A stretch of 64,000 bases of DNA from an uncultured Oligoflexia bacterium (GCA_913058265.1 CAJXPQ010000010.1:1-64000); one strand, 5' to 3'; shown: positions 53,291-62,325, numbered from the stretch's first letter. Program-made: numbers and translations. The notes: generated by a model from the letters alone, not told the origin.

Positions 53291-54162
53291 TGACAACCAA
53301 AGAATTCCTCAGTGGCATGAGACCCAAAACATTAGCGGCCGCTTTTATTCCGCCTATTGTGGCCTTTTCTCTTAGCTATGGCTCAAATTTTTCTCCAAGT
53401 TATTCTATGCTATTTTTTTGCTTAGGCCTCGCCATCTCTTTACAAATAGCCACAAATTTTTATAACGATGCGATAGATTTTCTCAAAGGTGCAGATGTTG
53501 ATAGAGTTGGGCCATCAAGAATCGTTTCTCAAGGAAATGTAAGTTATAAACACGCTTTATGGGTGGGGCATTTTTTTATATTACTAACCTTGACCTTTGC
53601 ATTACCTATTTTTATTAAGGGAGGAATCCTATTTGTGATCCTAGGTATTCTTTCAGTTCTACTTGCATACGGTTATACTGGTGGACCTTTTCCACTGGCC
53701 TATCTGGGATTGGGGGAACTTTTCGTCTTTCTTTTCTTTGGTCTTGTGGCCACGATTGGATCATACTATCTTCTAAATAGTTCTATCAGTCTGACTATAA
53801 TAATTCAGGCATGTGTTGTAGGAATTATGAGTACGCTTTTGATTGCAATTAATAATTTTAGAGATAGATTCACTGATATTAAAGTTAACAAAAGAACCCT
53901 GGCCACAAGAATGAAAACTGATAGCTATCTTTTGTTTTTGGATCTGCTCATCTTTTTACCCTATCTTATCGCTTTGTATCTATTTATTTTTGTTAAGTTG
54001 GAATATATCTTTGTTTTACTAGCTACTGGTATAGCTCACAAAATACATGGTGTTATTCATAACTATGAAGCTGAAGCGGAACTGAATCAAGCTTTAAGTT
54101 TAGCTGGCAAGCATCTTGTTGTTTTTTGTCTCTTAATGTCTCTGGCGAATGTATGGAATTAA
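53287..54162 (+). CDS. menA: 1,4-dihydroxy-2-naphthoate prenyltransferase
   Basis: 291 residues, eight to nine membrane helices. First Asp-rich motif NFYNDAIDFLKGADVDR, then GPSRIVSQG; second NNFRDRFTDIKVNKRTLATR. Both bind the Mg-prenyl diphosphate as in the UbiA superfamily. Attaches the isoprenoid tail, the membrane step of the pathway. Start overlaps menH by four bases. Confidence 0.94.
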   Translation: MMTTKEFLSGMRPKTLAAAFIPPIVAFSLSYGSNFSPSYSMLFFCLGLAISLQIATNFYNDAIDFLKGADVDRVGPSRIVSQGNVSYKHALWVGHFFILLTLTFALPIFIKGGILFVILGILSVLLAYGYTGGPFPLAYLGLGELFVFLFFGLVATIGSYYLLNSSISLTIIIQACVVGIMSTLLIAINNFRDRFTDIKVNKRTLATRMKTDSYLLFLDLLIFLPYLIALYLFIFVKLEYIFVLLATGIAHKIHGVIHNYEAEAELNQALSLAGKHLVVFCLLMSLANVWN

Positions 54163-54986
54163 GTTATTCTCGTTTCATATTAAGGCCAAAGCAAGATCTA
54201 AATCACTTTTCCAGGCTTGCCCATCGTGAAGGGGTCTTTTTCAAATATGACTCATATTACGCTGAGTATACCCCTTGGTTAGAGTTTGGTGATTTATCTG
54301 TTGATCATTACCTTAATCATATACGTTTAACGAAAAAAATACCCGATCTCATACTTAAAAAATTTGATTTGGATAAAGATAAAAAAAACATTCGTCATGA
54401 TCGTTTTTTCAATCATGGTCTTAATAATTTATCTCAGAAAACATGCAAACTGAAAATTAATGACTTCATATCTAAACTCAAAGATTCTGATCTCGAAGAA
54501 TACTCTGGATCACTTCGACTTGACTGTAATAATTTCTATACCCTTGAAGAATTCTTACAATTTTATAACTCCTTATCTAAGAAGCTAATTTCTAAAATAG
54601 AGTATTTTGAGGATCCTTGTCCGTATAATGATCTTAACTGGGGGCAACTTAGAGATCTATCGATTCCCTTAGCAATTGATAGAAACTCTTTCGATGATGA
54701 ACACTTTGACTTTGAGATTTATAAACCAAGCATTGATTTTAAGCCGCTTACTACCAAACCTGTTATTTACTCTTCTTATATGGGGAGTGATTTAGATCGT
54801 TATCATACTTACCTTGAGCTTATGTCCCATGGTGATCTTTCACTTTTTCATGGGGTTGATACACCGAACCTATTTCTCGATCAATCTGATCTGTTTCAAT
54901 ATCAAGGTTCTGACTGCTTTCTAAATACCCAATCTGTAGATGTTCTTTATGGCAAACTTAAGGGGATGATGTGGACGAAAATTTAA
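54153..54986 (+). CDS. menC: o-Succinylbenzoate synthase
   Basis: 277 residues from the ATG at 54153, which overlaps the menA stop by ten bases; an earlier ATG at 54126 lies inside menA. Enolase-superfamily barrel: SLRLDCNNFYTLEEFLQF (Asp metal ligand), KIEYFEDPC (Glu), LAIDRNS (Asp), and FKPLTTKP with the second Lys region. Dehydrates SHCHC to o-succinylbenzoate. A diverged member, but in the right slot in the operon. Confidence 0.87.
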   Translation: MELSYSRFILRPKQDLNHFSRLAHREGVFFKYDSYYAEYTPWLEFGDLSVDHYLNHIRLTKKIPDLILKKFDLDKDKKNIRHDRFFNHGLNNLSQKTCKLKINDFISKLKDSDLEEYSGSLRLDCNNFYTLEEFLQFYNSLSKKLISKIEYFEDPCPYNDLNWGQLRDLSIPLAIDRNSFDDEHFDFEIYKPSIDFKPLTTKPVIYSSYMGSDLDRYHTYLELMSHGDLSLFHGVDTPNLFLDQSDLFQYQGSDCFLNTQSVDVLYGKLKGMMWTKI

Positions 54987-56080
54987 ACTTCTTTAATCAT
55001 AGTGAGAATGTCTTTCTTTTTCCTAAATATATTGATGAATCTGAGAAAGTCCTACTTAAGGCCGCTTGGTCTTCTTTAGACCTTACAAATCATATTTTTC
55101 TCTGCAGTTCTGGAACTTCATCTAAGCAAGGCACATTCAAGTCTTATGCAATCTCTAAAAAGGCTATTTTGGCCAATGCTAAATGTGTAAATGCCTTAAT
55201 TAGTGCATCTGATTCCGATACATGGCTTGGCTCATTACCCACCTTTCATATTGGAGGAATTAGTATTTATGCCCGGGCGTATTTATCTGGTTCATCTATT
55301 TTACATTATGATCAAAAATGGGATCCGCAAAAGTTTTTTGATATTCTTGCAGAAGGATCTATTAACTTTTTCTCACTTGTCCCCACTCAGCTTTATGACT
55401 TAATTACTTTAAAGCGCAAGTGTCCAATATCGATTAAGGCGGTTTTCATAGGTGGAGACCATTTTCCAAGTAAACTAAAAGAGCAGGCCTTAAACTTAGG
55501 CTATCCTTTGATAGTAACTTATGGCATGACAGAAGTATCCTCTCAATTTGCATCAGCATACCAGACTGAAGACTCGGATGAATTTTTAGAAGTGTTTCCA
55601 ATTCACAATATTGAGAGAGAGTATCCCCATCATATAGAATCACCAGCTCTTGCCACCTATGAGATTTTAACTAATAAGAATGGAGACACTCATTTCAAAG
55701 ATTTAAAGGGTAATTTTTATATTCAAGATCATCTTGATTTTTCTGATAGGGAAGGGAAACTATTTATTCGTCCACTTGGAAGAGCAGATTCACAAATTAA
55801 AATTAAGGGAAGATTATATAATTTTCTTGAATTACAAAATACTGTACACAATTACTTCATTGAGAACGATCTTTTTGATAAGGCGGTTCTTCAGTACGTT
55901 AATCACGACAGAGATGGTAAGCGTCTTAGGATATTCATTGAAGAGAGCGTTGCTTTCGACTTATCAAAGCTTAAGTCTTTCTTAAGCTCCTCTCTTCCTT
56001 CTCCGGTTCTTCCAGTATCCATAACTACTATTAAGCTTATCCCTCGAAACTCACTTAATAAGGTCCAGTTACCTGATTAA
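54971..56080 (+). CDS. menE: o-Succinylbenzoate-CoA ligase
   Basis: 369 residues, starting with GTG within the end of menC. Adenylate-forming enzyme: phosphate loop LCSSGTSSKQGTFKSY, LPTFHIGGISIY, VTYGMTEVSSQF, and DLDF-type region (QDHLDFSDREGKLF, then GRADSQIKIKG). The late catalytic Lys is expected near NSLNKVQ at the C-terminus. Shorter than average (about 450), lacking an N-terminal portion. Last gene of the cluster; menB, the next step, is not in the window. Confidence 0.9.
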   Translation: MDENLNFFNHSENVFLFPKYIDESEKVLLKAAWSSLDLTNHIFLCSSGTSSKQGTFKSYAISKKAILANAKCVNALISASDSDTWLGSLPTFHIGGISIYARAYLSGSSILHYDQKWDPQKFFDILAEGSINFFSLVPTQLYDLITLKRKCPISIKAVFIGGDHFPSKLKEQALNLGYPLIVTYGMTEVSSQFASAYQTEDSDEFLEVFPIHNIEREYPHHIESPALATYEILTNKNGDTHFKDLKGNFYIQDHLDFSDREGKLFIRPLGRADSQIKIKGRLYNFLELQNTVHNYFIENDLFDKAVLQYVNHDRDGKRLRIFIEESVAFDLSKLKSFLSSSLPSPVLPVSITTIKLIPRNSLNKVQLPD

Positions 56081-56162
56081 TATCATTCTTATCTTCTTCA
56101 TAACTTGTTAAGTTATGAATATTAATTCCGATAAAGAGTCATAAAGAGCAATCTGGAGTTAT

Positions 56163-56540
56163 ATGCTTAACATTTTAGTCGTTGATGATGAAATTGATAT
56201 TTTAGAAACAATTGTGGATACTTTAGAGATCGAATTTGATCCAAGTAAGGTAACAATTGCCCAAGCGATAAATGGTGTTGAAGCTTTAGCATTATTCAAT
56301 AATGGAGAGCAGGTTTTTGATCTTGTTGTAACAGACTTAAATATGCCTGAAATGGATGGTATCGAACTTACTCAAAAGCTTAAAGAGATCAGAAGTGATC
56401 TTTCAGTAATCGTTTTTACTGGTCATGGAGACCTGGAAGAAAATCATAAACTAGAGGAACTTGGTGTTCTAGCAATGATTAAAAAACCTTATGTGGAAGA
56501 GTTAGTTCAAACAGTTATAAAATCAATACCTCAGACATAA
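56163..56540 (+). CDS. Single-domain response regulator
   Basis: 125 residues, receiver only. LVVDDEID acidic pair, LVVTDLNMPEMDGIELT (phospho-acceptor Asp about 59), VFTGHGD (Thr) and IKKPY (Lys). No output domain, so it signals by protein contact, as in chemotaxis or phosphorelays. A soluble histidine kinase gene lies 1.3 kb away at 57874-58593. It converges with the PilZ gene, overlapping by ten bases. Pairing is inference. Confidence 0.9.
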   Translation: MLNILVVDDEIDILETIVDTLEIEFDPSKVTIAQAINGVEALALFNNGEQVFDLVVTDLNMPEMDGIELTQKLKEIRSDLSVIVFTGHGDLEENHKLEELGVLAMIKKPYVEELVQTVIKSIPQT

Positions 56541-57628
56541 GTAACAAAGGCTTTTGGATCTAACATTATCTCGCCTGTTGCCTCTTTATCCCTTATAATT
56601 TTAATGATTTCATCTTGTGCTTTGCAAACAGCTGACGCTGGTCTTTGCTGATTAAGCTTATCTAGAAATTCCTCTTGCATCGTATCTGTCAATTCAGAAA
56701 ACAGCTCATAGATTAACTCCTTACTTGATAATCTTAGGGCAACGGCCAGTACATCTTGGTTGACTGTTTTCAAAAACCCTACTTTCATCTGTACTGTCAT
56801 GTAGCGAAGACGATCTAGGTACTCGATATTATCTTTAATATTTACTGCAAGAACTTTATTTTTAACTTCTATATTATTTAGTGTGTTTATTTGGCCTTCC
56901 TCATCAAGTCCGCAATACTGATCAGGTCTAAGTCCTTGTGTTTTAATTTGTTTAATTTCTATTAGACTTGTAATTGATTTGTAGCTAATAGAGTCTAGCT
57001 GATCATTAAAGGCAATGCCAATCTTATACATGTCAATCTCGTTGGATTGGTATGGCCGGATATATGAGATTTTCACTTTGAAGGGAGTTGGAAGTTTCTG
57101 ATCTGTTATATCTTCTAACAATAAATCGTCACCTGCTTTAATTTTATCAATATGTTCTTTGCCAAGAACGAGTCCAGCTCCGGAAGTGGAAATGTCTACA
57201 ATAAAACTAGAAATTTTAAATTCGGGTTCATTGTTGGAGTCTTTAATCGTGGAGCAAAATGTTATATTTTTGTGATCTTGATACTTATAATAGAAGCGTT
57301 TGGTTTGTCTTTTCTCGAAAACTTGTAAGTCTGAGGGGAGAGAGAAATCTAAATACGTACCAACTAAATTATAGTTCTCTCTTTTGAAGATTATATCTAG
57401 GCTTTCTATATGTGCATAAAAGGGTTCACCTTTTACGAACTCAAGTTTTTCATCATCTATAATCTTTATTCTACAGTTTTGTTGAGATGCTTCAATTAAT
57501 TCTGCGGGGAAGGTAACCCTAGTACCTCCGGCCTTAATTTGCCATATTGTGAACCGAATTTTTTGTTCACAGGCCATATTTAAACAAGTGCTGATTATAT
57601 CTTTTTGATATGTTTTCCAGTATTGCAT
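56531..57628 (-). CDS. PilZ protein with FliG C-terminal-like domain
   Basis: 365 residues. An N-terminal ~95-residue beta domain resembles the YcgR-N type. PilZ follows (about 105-220) with the c-di-GMP motifs intact: KRQTKRFYYK (Arg107 and Arg111, RxxxR) and DISTSGAGL (145-153, DxSxxG). After a linker, residues ~288-354 (QDVLAVALRLSSKELIYELF, then SELTDTMQEEFLDKLNQQ, then AQDEIIKIIRDKEATGEIM) match the pattern of the FliG C-terminal domain that meets the motor stator. This suggests a c-di-GMP-controlled protein acting at the flagellar rotor. The FliG likeness is read by eye and needs a profile search. Confidence 0.8.
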   Translation of the reverse strand: MQYWKTYQKDIISTCLNMACEQKIRFTIWQIKAGGTRVTFPAELIEASQQNCRIKIIDDEKLEFVKGEPFYAHIESLDIIFKRENYNLVGTYLDFSLPSDLQVFEKRQTKRFYYKYQDHKNITFCSTIKDSNNEPEFKISSFIVDISTSGAGLVLGKEHIDKIKAGDDLLLEDITDQKLPTPFKVKISYIRPYQSNEIDMYKIGIAFNDQLDSISYKSITSLIEIKQIKTQGLRPDQYCGLDEEGQINTLNNIEVKNKVLAVNIKDNIEYLDRLRYMTVQMKVGFLKTVNQDVLAVALRLSSKELIYELFSELTDTMQEEFLDKLNQQRPASAVCKAQDEIIKIIRDKEATGEIMLDPKAFVTYV

Positions 57629-57663
57629 AAGACTATTATATAGTGAGTTGAGAATTTTAATAT

Positions 57664-57693
57664 AAAAAAAGGGAACTAATGTTCCCTTTTTTT
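57664..57693 (-). terminator. Bidirectional rho-independent terminator
   Basis: Thirteen-base arms AAAAAAAGGGAAC / GTTCCCTTTTTTT with loop TAAT; T-run on both strands. It closes the 35-residue basic-protein gene, whose stop codon lies in its edge. Confidence 0.88.
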
Positions 57694-57799
57694 ATTTAGA
57701 ATTAGAAGCTGTTATTTTTGCTTTTAATTTTGCCTTTAGTTTCGCTTGAGCTCTTTTTCTTTTCATCTTAAGAACACATTTTCTTCTACCCATACCCAT
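57692..57799 (-). CDS. 35-residue highly basic protein
   Basis: ATG at 57799 with RBS GGAG nine bases upstream and a strong terminator right at the stop: a complete little gene. The product starts MGMGRRKCVLKMKRKRAQAK and goes on with LKAKLKAKITASNSK. About 15 of 35 residues are Lys or Arg. It is helical and amphipathic in the middle. It could bind rRNA or DNA like very small ribosome-associated proteins; I do not recognise it. A second ATG two codons later is possible. Confidence 0.75.
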   Translation of the reverse strand: MGMGRRKCVLKMKRKRAQAKLKAKLKAKITASNSK

Positions 57800-57873
57800 A
57801 GTGTTACTCCTTAGTGGTAATAAAAGATAAATTTAGTTTAAGTCACAAAGATTGTAAATAGTGAGTCGCGTTA

Positions 57874-58593
57874 TTATGACTGTCTATTAATTATAAAGCC
57901 AAAGCTTTTCTTCTCTGTGTCCTCATAATCATAAATGACCTGTGATTGATGCTTTTTTAGTATTTCTTCTGCAATAGAAAGTCCAAGTCCTTGCTTCGGT
58001 GACTTCCAGAAAGAATCACCTGGTGCAACTAATCTTGATAGACTCTCAGATGGGGCAGGGCCTTCATCAATAACTTTAAAGTGAATGGTCTCTTCATTTG
58101 TCTCTACTGTAAGATAAATATCCTTCTTTTCATTTTCACTGCTGGATTCTATAGCATTCTGAATAAGATGCTTGAGTACAAGAAAGAACTCTGAAGGACT
58201 TAATACAGTTCTTATTTCAGTGCCAAGCTCAGGTAAATGAAGTTTAATACTATTTTTGTAGAGGATATTTTCGAAGTAGTAGCTGATAGATGTTAATAGT
58301 TGGTCCATCGTGTCAAAACTAGGGTCATCATCAGGTACTTTGTAGAAATTTCTTAGGTCTTTTAGTCTTTCTGAGAAACCATTGGAAGATGATTTGAATT
58401 TTGTGGATACCTTTCGAATTATTTCCATATCCACAGGGTCACGTCCTAGTAAAATCTCTAAGATACTTAATTGCCCAATAAAGACTGCAAGAGGATTATT
58501 TATATCATGAACAGTTTTAGATAACATGTAAGAGTATCTCTTAAATTCATCTTGATCGTGTTTAATAATTTTTTGTATATCTTCGCTGTTCAA
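57874..58593 (-). CDS. Soluble histidine kinase
   Basis: 239 residues without membrane helices or input domain. H-box SKTVHDINNPLAVFIGQL (phospho-His about 29), N-box HLIQNAIESSSENE, D-box KVIDEGPAP and G-box KQGLGLSIAEEIL. A minimal HisKA plus HATPase protein; partners must bring the signal. The lone receiver at 56163 is a possible target. RBS AAGGA before ATG. Confidence 0.9.
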   Translation of the reverse strand: MNSEDIQKIIKHDQDEFKRYSYMLSKTVHDINNPLAVFIGQLSILEILLGRDPVDMEIIRKVSTKFKSSSNGFSERLKDLRNFYKVPDDDPSFDTMDQLLTSISYYFENILYKNSIKLHLPELGTEIRTVLSPSEFFLVLKHLIQNAIESSSENEKKDIYLTVETNEETIHFKVIDEGPAPSESLSRLVAPGDSFWKSPKQGLGLSIAEEILKKHQSQVIYDYEDTEKKSFGFIINRQS

Positions 58594-58672
58594 AATATTC
58601 CTTTTTATATATTTTGCCTCAACTCTGAATATTTATCTACTGATAATTTGTTGATAAAAATATAAAGTCTAT

Positions 58673-59320
58673 CTAACGATGGAGAAAGTCTTGGAAGTTC
58701 TGGGTGGTAATCATATTTAAGCGGTTATTATTCATACTCAATAGCTGAGTTGCTTTGTTATATACTTTTGAGATGCATAGATCTTTATCATCATCTGTTT
58801 CTAGTATGATTTTATTTTTATTAATCTTGGGAAAGAGTTTCTCACTTTTTGTTGAATTTATCAGTGACTTGCCAAATGAAAGATATGTATTCCAGTTCTT
58901 TTGGTATTGGTCATAAGTTTCTATGTTTGATCTATAGTCATGTATGAGTAAGCTTCCCGTATAATTTTCTTTCTTCAAAATATTCATAATATCACTATGC
59001 GCTCTTACCGAGTGAATGGTTAGACATTGTATACCTATCTCCTTTGCAAGTTTGACTTGGGAGGTGAAATACTCAATTTGCTTTAATAGTGGAGATTTAA
59101 TCGAGCGGTCAATACCAATTTCACCGATTCCTGCAAAGTTCTGGTGATCCTTATATTTTTTTATGAGTGAAGTTAACAGGTTTAAATCATGATCTTCAAT
59201 ATGCCAAGGGTGGATACCTAGTATAAAATAGGAAAGGTTAGGATCAAACTTTTCTGTTAGATTAACAACAAAGCAACTATTTGCAGTCTGGTGATGTATA
59301 TGTCCGTTAAAGTAGATCAC
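58673..59320 (-). CDS. TatD-family metal-dependent hydrolase
   Basis: 215 residues, beginning with GTG at 59320 that has AAGGAG upstream at 9 bases; longer starts lie in the previous gene. FNGHIHHQT gives the first metal His pair, GIGEIGIDRS the bridging Glu, CLTIHSVRAHSDIM and LIHDYRSN further His ligands, LETDDDKD the last Asp. Family members are DNases or other phosphoesterases. Smaller than E. coli TatD (260). Overlaps tcdA by 14 bases: genes of a tight four-gene operon. Confidence 0.85.
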   Translation of the reverse strand: MIYFNGHIHHQTANSCFVVNLTEKFDPNLSYFILGIHPWHIEDHDLNLLTSLIKKYKDHQNFAGIGEIGIDRSIKSPLLKQIEYFTSQVKLAKEIGIQCLTIHSVRAHSDIMNILKKENYTGSLLIHDYRSNIETYDQYQKNWNTYLSFGKSLINSTKSEKLFPKINKNKIILETDDDKDLCISKVYNKATQLLSMNNNRLNMITTQNFQDFLHR

Positions 59321-60086
59321 TTGCTGTAATCTCCTTAAGAACATGTGCAGCAGTCATAAATCCCATAGTTGCTGTCACTATAGAAGAACTACCATAATAG
59401 CCGCTGTTACAGTTTTTAGTTGTGATATCAGGTGTGTTCTCTTTATTGTCTGCGTTGATTTCATGTAATGAACGAGCTTTTTCTGTGGAATAAACAGAAG
59501 GGATTTTATAGGTTCTATCGTGGAGTCTTCTAAACTCATGATGATTTCTTCTTAGGTGTCGTCTTACTTTGAATAATAATTTGTCTTGCTCTGTGCGATT
59601 AAGATCGTTGACTATTATTTTGGAAGGGTCTTGCTTCCCGCCTGCAGCTCCTACCGTAATTACGGGACAGTTATTTTTAAAGCACCAGTAAATAATATTG
59701 ACCTTATCCTGAACATTATCAATTGCGTCAATTACGAAATCATAAGGAGTAGACAATATTTCAGCTGAAGACTTTTCATTGAAGAAAGTTTGTTTTGTTG
59801 TGATGTTTAGTTTTGGGTTTATACTTAATAACCGCTCAGACATAATATCAACTTTGAACTTACCTACGGTGAGGTCAGTACTGTGGATTTGCCTATTTAT
59901 ATTACTGACGCATATATCGTCAAGATCAACTATGGTTAAATTACTAATACCACTTCTGACTAGCGCCTCGCAAATCCATGAACCTACGCCGCCAATTCCC
60001 AGAACAAGTACATGTGCTTTCACTAGTTTTGTAAAACCAGCTTCGCCGTACAAGTTAATAATTCCTTCAAATCTTCTGTCATCCAT
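59307..60086 (-). CDS. tcdA: tRNA threonylcarbamoyladenosine dehydratase
   Basis: 259 residues from the ATG at 60086 that overlaps the upstream stop by eight bases. E1-like ThiF fold: FTKLVKAHVLVLGIGGVGSW (ATP loop), VDLDDICVSNINRQIH, then VIDAIDNVQDKV and PVITVGAAGGKQDPS. TcdA-specific late part DRTYKIPSVYSTEKARSL. Cyclises t6A at position 37 of tRNA to ct6A. No zinc Cys pairs expected in this type, and none seen. Confidence 0.9.
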   Translation of the reverse strand: MDDRRFEGIINLYGEAGFTKLVKAHVLVLGIGGVGSWICEALVRSGISNLTIVDLDDICVSNINRQIHSTDLTVGKFKVDIMSERLLSINPKLNITTKQTFFNEKSSAEILSTPYDFVIDAIDNVQDKVNIIYWCFKNNCPVITVGAAGGKQDPSKIIVNDLNRTEQDKLLFKVRRHLRRNHHEFRRLHDRTYKIPSVYSTEKARSLHEINADNKENTPDITTKNCNSGYYGSSSIVTATMGFMTAAHVLKEITASDLL

Positions 60087-60765
60087 GAAGCTCAATATAG
60101 TCTGGAATTGTGAAGTTTTCAAGTAGTTCTGAGTTCATTAATTCAAGTGTTGAAGATAAGTCAGCAGGAAGGGGACAATTTATGACTATATGCTCATTTG
60201 TGTATGGATGAATACATTCAAATCGATGAGCATGTAGAAAAACTCTCTCTAGGCCAAATTGGTCTCGGTAATAATCATTATATTTCTTTTTACCGTAGGT
60301 TCTATCTCCTAGAAGATGCCTTACGGATCTGGCAAAATGTCTGCGAATTTGGTGATGTCTTCCGGTAAAAATTTCTATCTCGAGCAGTGTCGAAGTTTCA
60401 TACAACTTAAGTGGTGTATATTTTGTCAGTGCCTCTTGCAAAATTTTTTTTTCACTATTGAGTGGAAAGTCAAAGCTTCCCGCCTCTGTAAAGCGAGTAC
60501 GAACTAGACCCAAGTATTTTTTCTGTATATTTGGTCCATGCCATTGCTCTTTTAATAATTTGACACTCTCTGTTGTTTTTCCAAATAAGACAATGCCTGA
60601 GACGGGGCGATCAATCCTGTTTATAATGTTTACGGGTTGGTTAATAAGGTCTCTAACCCGGGCCATAAGGTTGTCTTTTTCGTTAGAGAGTTTCTTATTT
60701 GGGTGAACTAATAAAAGGGGAGGTTTGTTAACGATAATATAGTAATCATCCTCAAAAAGAACCAT
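60079..60765 (-). CDS. RluA-family pseudouridine synthase (TruC-like)
   Basis: 228 residues without S4 domain. NIINRIDRPVSGIVLFGKT holds the catalytic Asp52; the usual His of HRxD is Asn here, which is also met in some family members. IEIFTGRHHQIRRHFA (TGRxHQIR) and LHAHRFECIHPYT are the other family blocks. Target could be tRNA U65 (TruC) or another RNA site. Adjacent to the outer-membrane gene at one side and tcdA at the other; with tcdA it forms a tRNA-modification pair. Confidence 0.88.
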   Translation of the reverse strand: MVLFEDDYYIIVNKPPLLLVHPNKKLSNEKDNLMARVRDLINQPVNIINRIDRPVSGIVLFGKTTESVKLLKEQWHGPNIQKKYLGLVRTRFTEAGSFDFPLNSEKKILQEALTKYTPLKLYETSTLLEIEIFTGRHHQIRRHFARSVRHLLGDRTYGKKKYNDYYRDQFGLERVFLHAHRFECIHPYTNEHIVINCPLPADLSSTLELMNSELLENFTIPDYIELHG

Positions 60766-61685
60766 TAAAGCTTTCCAAAAACAGCATCAAGACCAATAAT
60801 AAGCCCTGGAGTTCTATGAAAATTTTCTGCTCTAGGAAAGTGCAAGAAGGGTGTTACATTCATAAATACCCAGTTACTATAAATAATCTGTCTGTAAGTT
60901 AGTTGTAATAAGTAGTTATCAACCACAAGTGAAGGCTTATTAACCGAAACAATATAGGCATGATATGATAGGGCCCGCTTTTCATCAATCTTTTGAAACA
61001 ATGAAGGTCCATTCTCAAAACGGACAATATAATCTTGATCATTCCAAAATGTGTTATTAACCATTCTAAAAAGAAATGTTTTACTTAGTCTTCTGTCAAA
61101 ATCTAAGTCAAGATCAGAGGTTATTCCGCGTGAATTAACCCATTTTAGTTGCTCATTAATTTTAAAGACCCACTTTTTAAATTTTATAGATTTTTTTGCT
61201 CTGAACTTTGAGAAGATTACTATCGGAATATTCACGATAACACCAGTATCAGCAGAAAACTCAATTCCAGACTTCTCAACCATATATCTTAATGCTGCGG
61301 TAGTTGAGTTTTGTTCTGTTTGTTGGGAGCCTTGTCTTCCTTCGGTTGTTTTTCTTGTCTCTCTGTCATTATCGTCGTTGTCACTCTGAAATATTAAACG
61401 AAGACTTTTCTCCGTTCTTGGTAGAATCAACCGATAGTCTATGTCGGGTACTGCGTATGGGCCTCTGTCTTCCCTAAAATAACTATCTAATGAAATAGTT
61501 AGTTTTGATTTGTTGACTACTCCCACATGCTTTTTATTTGCAAAAAATGAGTCAATATCATCTGAGAATTTCGTTATACTTTCGCTAAAGGAAGCATGAG
61601 CCTTGTCTAGGGCATTCTTTTTAGTTGATGCATTTGTATTGCTTATGAGCAAGGAGCTTATAAGAATGAAGCTTAGTTTAAACAT
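60765..61685 (-). CDS. Exported beta-rich protein, probably outer membrane
   Basis: 306 residues, signal peptide 1-19 (NTNAS). Mature part has a short helical start, then alternating strands (LTISLDSYF, DYRLILPRTEKSLRLIF, FKINEQLKWVNSRGI, LLQLTYRQIIY, FMNVTPFLHF), with a low-complexity loop of Asp/Arg/Gln at about 98-125. Looks like a small barrel or barrel-associated protein. Not recognised. Its stop shares one base with the start of the pseudouridine synthase gene, so it is the first gene of that operon. Confidence 0.75.
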   Translation of the reverse strand: MFKLSFILISSLLISNTNASTKKNALDKAHASFSESITKFSDDIDSFFANKKHVGVVNKSKLTISLDSYFREDRGPYAVPDIDYRLILPRTEKSLRLIFQSDNDDNDRETRKTTEGRQGSQQTEQNSTTAALRYMVEKSGIEFSADTGVIVNIPIVIFSKFRAKKSIKFKKWVFKINEQLKWVNSRGITSDLDLDFDRRLSKTFLFRMVNNTFWNDQDYIVRFENGPSLFQKIDEKRALSYHAYIVSVNKPSLVVDNYLLQLTYRQIIYSNWVFMNVTPFLHFPRAENFHRTPGLIIGLDAVFGKL

Positions 61686-61773
61686 GACTAATACTCTACA
61701 CTTTATTAAAAATTATGTCTAAATTTTTCATTTCGAGAACTATTGGTTAGCATATAATGAAAAGGAGTTTTAT

Positions 61774-62325
61774 ATGAAGGTTTTAACCGTTTTAATGCTT
61801 ATTGCTGCAAGTTTCTCAGCACACTCTCAAACAATTTCCCTTGAGCGAGGTAATACTATTCGTACTGACGAAATTTCAGGTTATGTTTATGTAAGTTGTA
61901 GACAAGAGAAAAAAATCAAAGAGTTTGGTTCATATTGTTATGACTTGGCCCTAGTTGGTGGAAGTTATGGGAAAGTTGTCGTTACTGATGGTGCCATCGA
62001 TGCAGACTGGGTCACATTACAAAGAGAAGGAACTAGACATATTAAAGGTGCTCGCTTTAATCCAGAGACACAAGCTACTGGGAAGAAGTATAATCTTTGG
62101 ATTCGTACACTGTTACAGAGAGCTTTGCTTAAGAAAGGTCTAAATGAAATTAACTATACATTCAAAAAAAATAAAGTCGAAGTCGCATCAGGCGTTATGA
62201 ATATTGATGTTGTTGAAGGTGACTCAAGAGCTTGTTCTACTCGAACACTTTACTATGGAAACTCTTGTCCTTCAATTTCACAAGCATGTTCAGACTATTT
62301 CTACCGACAGAATTATTGTAGATAA
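61774..62325 (+). CDS. Exported Cys-containing protein
   Basis: 183 residues, signal peptide 1-18 (SAHSQ). The mature domain starts ISLERGNTIRTDEISG and contains several Cys (CRQEKK, then SYCYDL), with four more in the last 32 residues (CSTRT, CPSISQACSDYF, QNYCR), so several disulphides. RBS AAGGAG. It is 18 bases upstream of the papain-like gene and likely cotranscribed. Not recognised; a Cys-knot-like tail suggests stability outside the cell. Confidence 0.72.
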   Translation: MKVLTVLMLIAASFSAHSQTISLERGNTIRTDEISGYVYVSCRQEKKIKEFGSYCYDLALVGGSYGKVVVTDGAIDADWVTLQREGTRHIKGARFNPETQATGKKYNLWIRTLLQRALLKKGLNEINYTFKKNKVEVASGVMNIDVVEGDSRACSTRTLYYGNSCPSISQACSDYFYRQNYCR

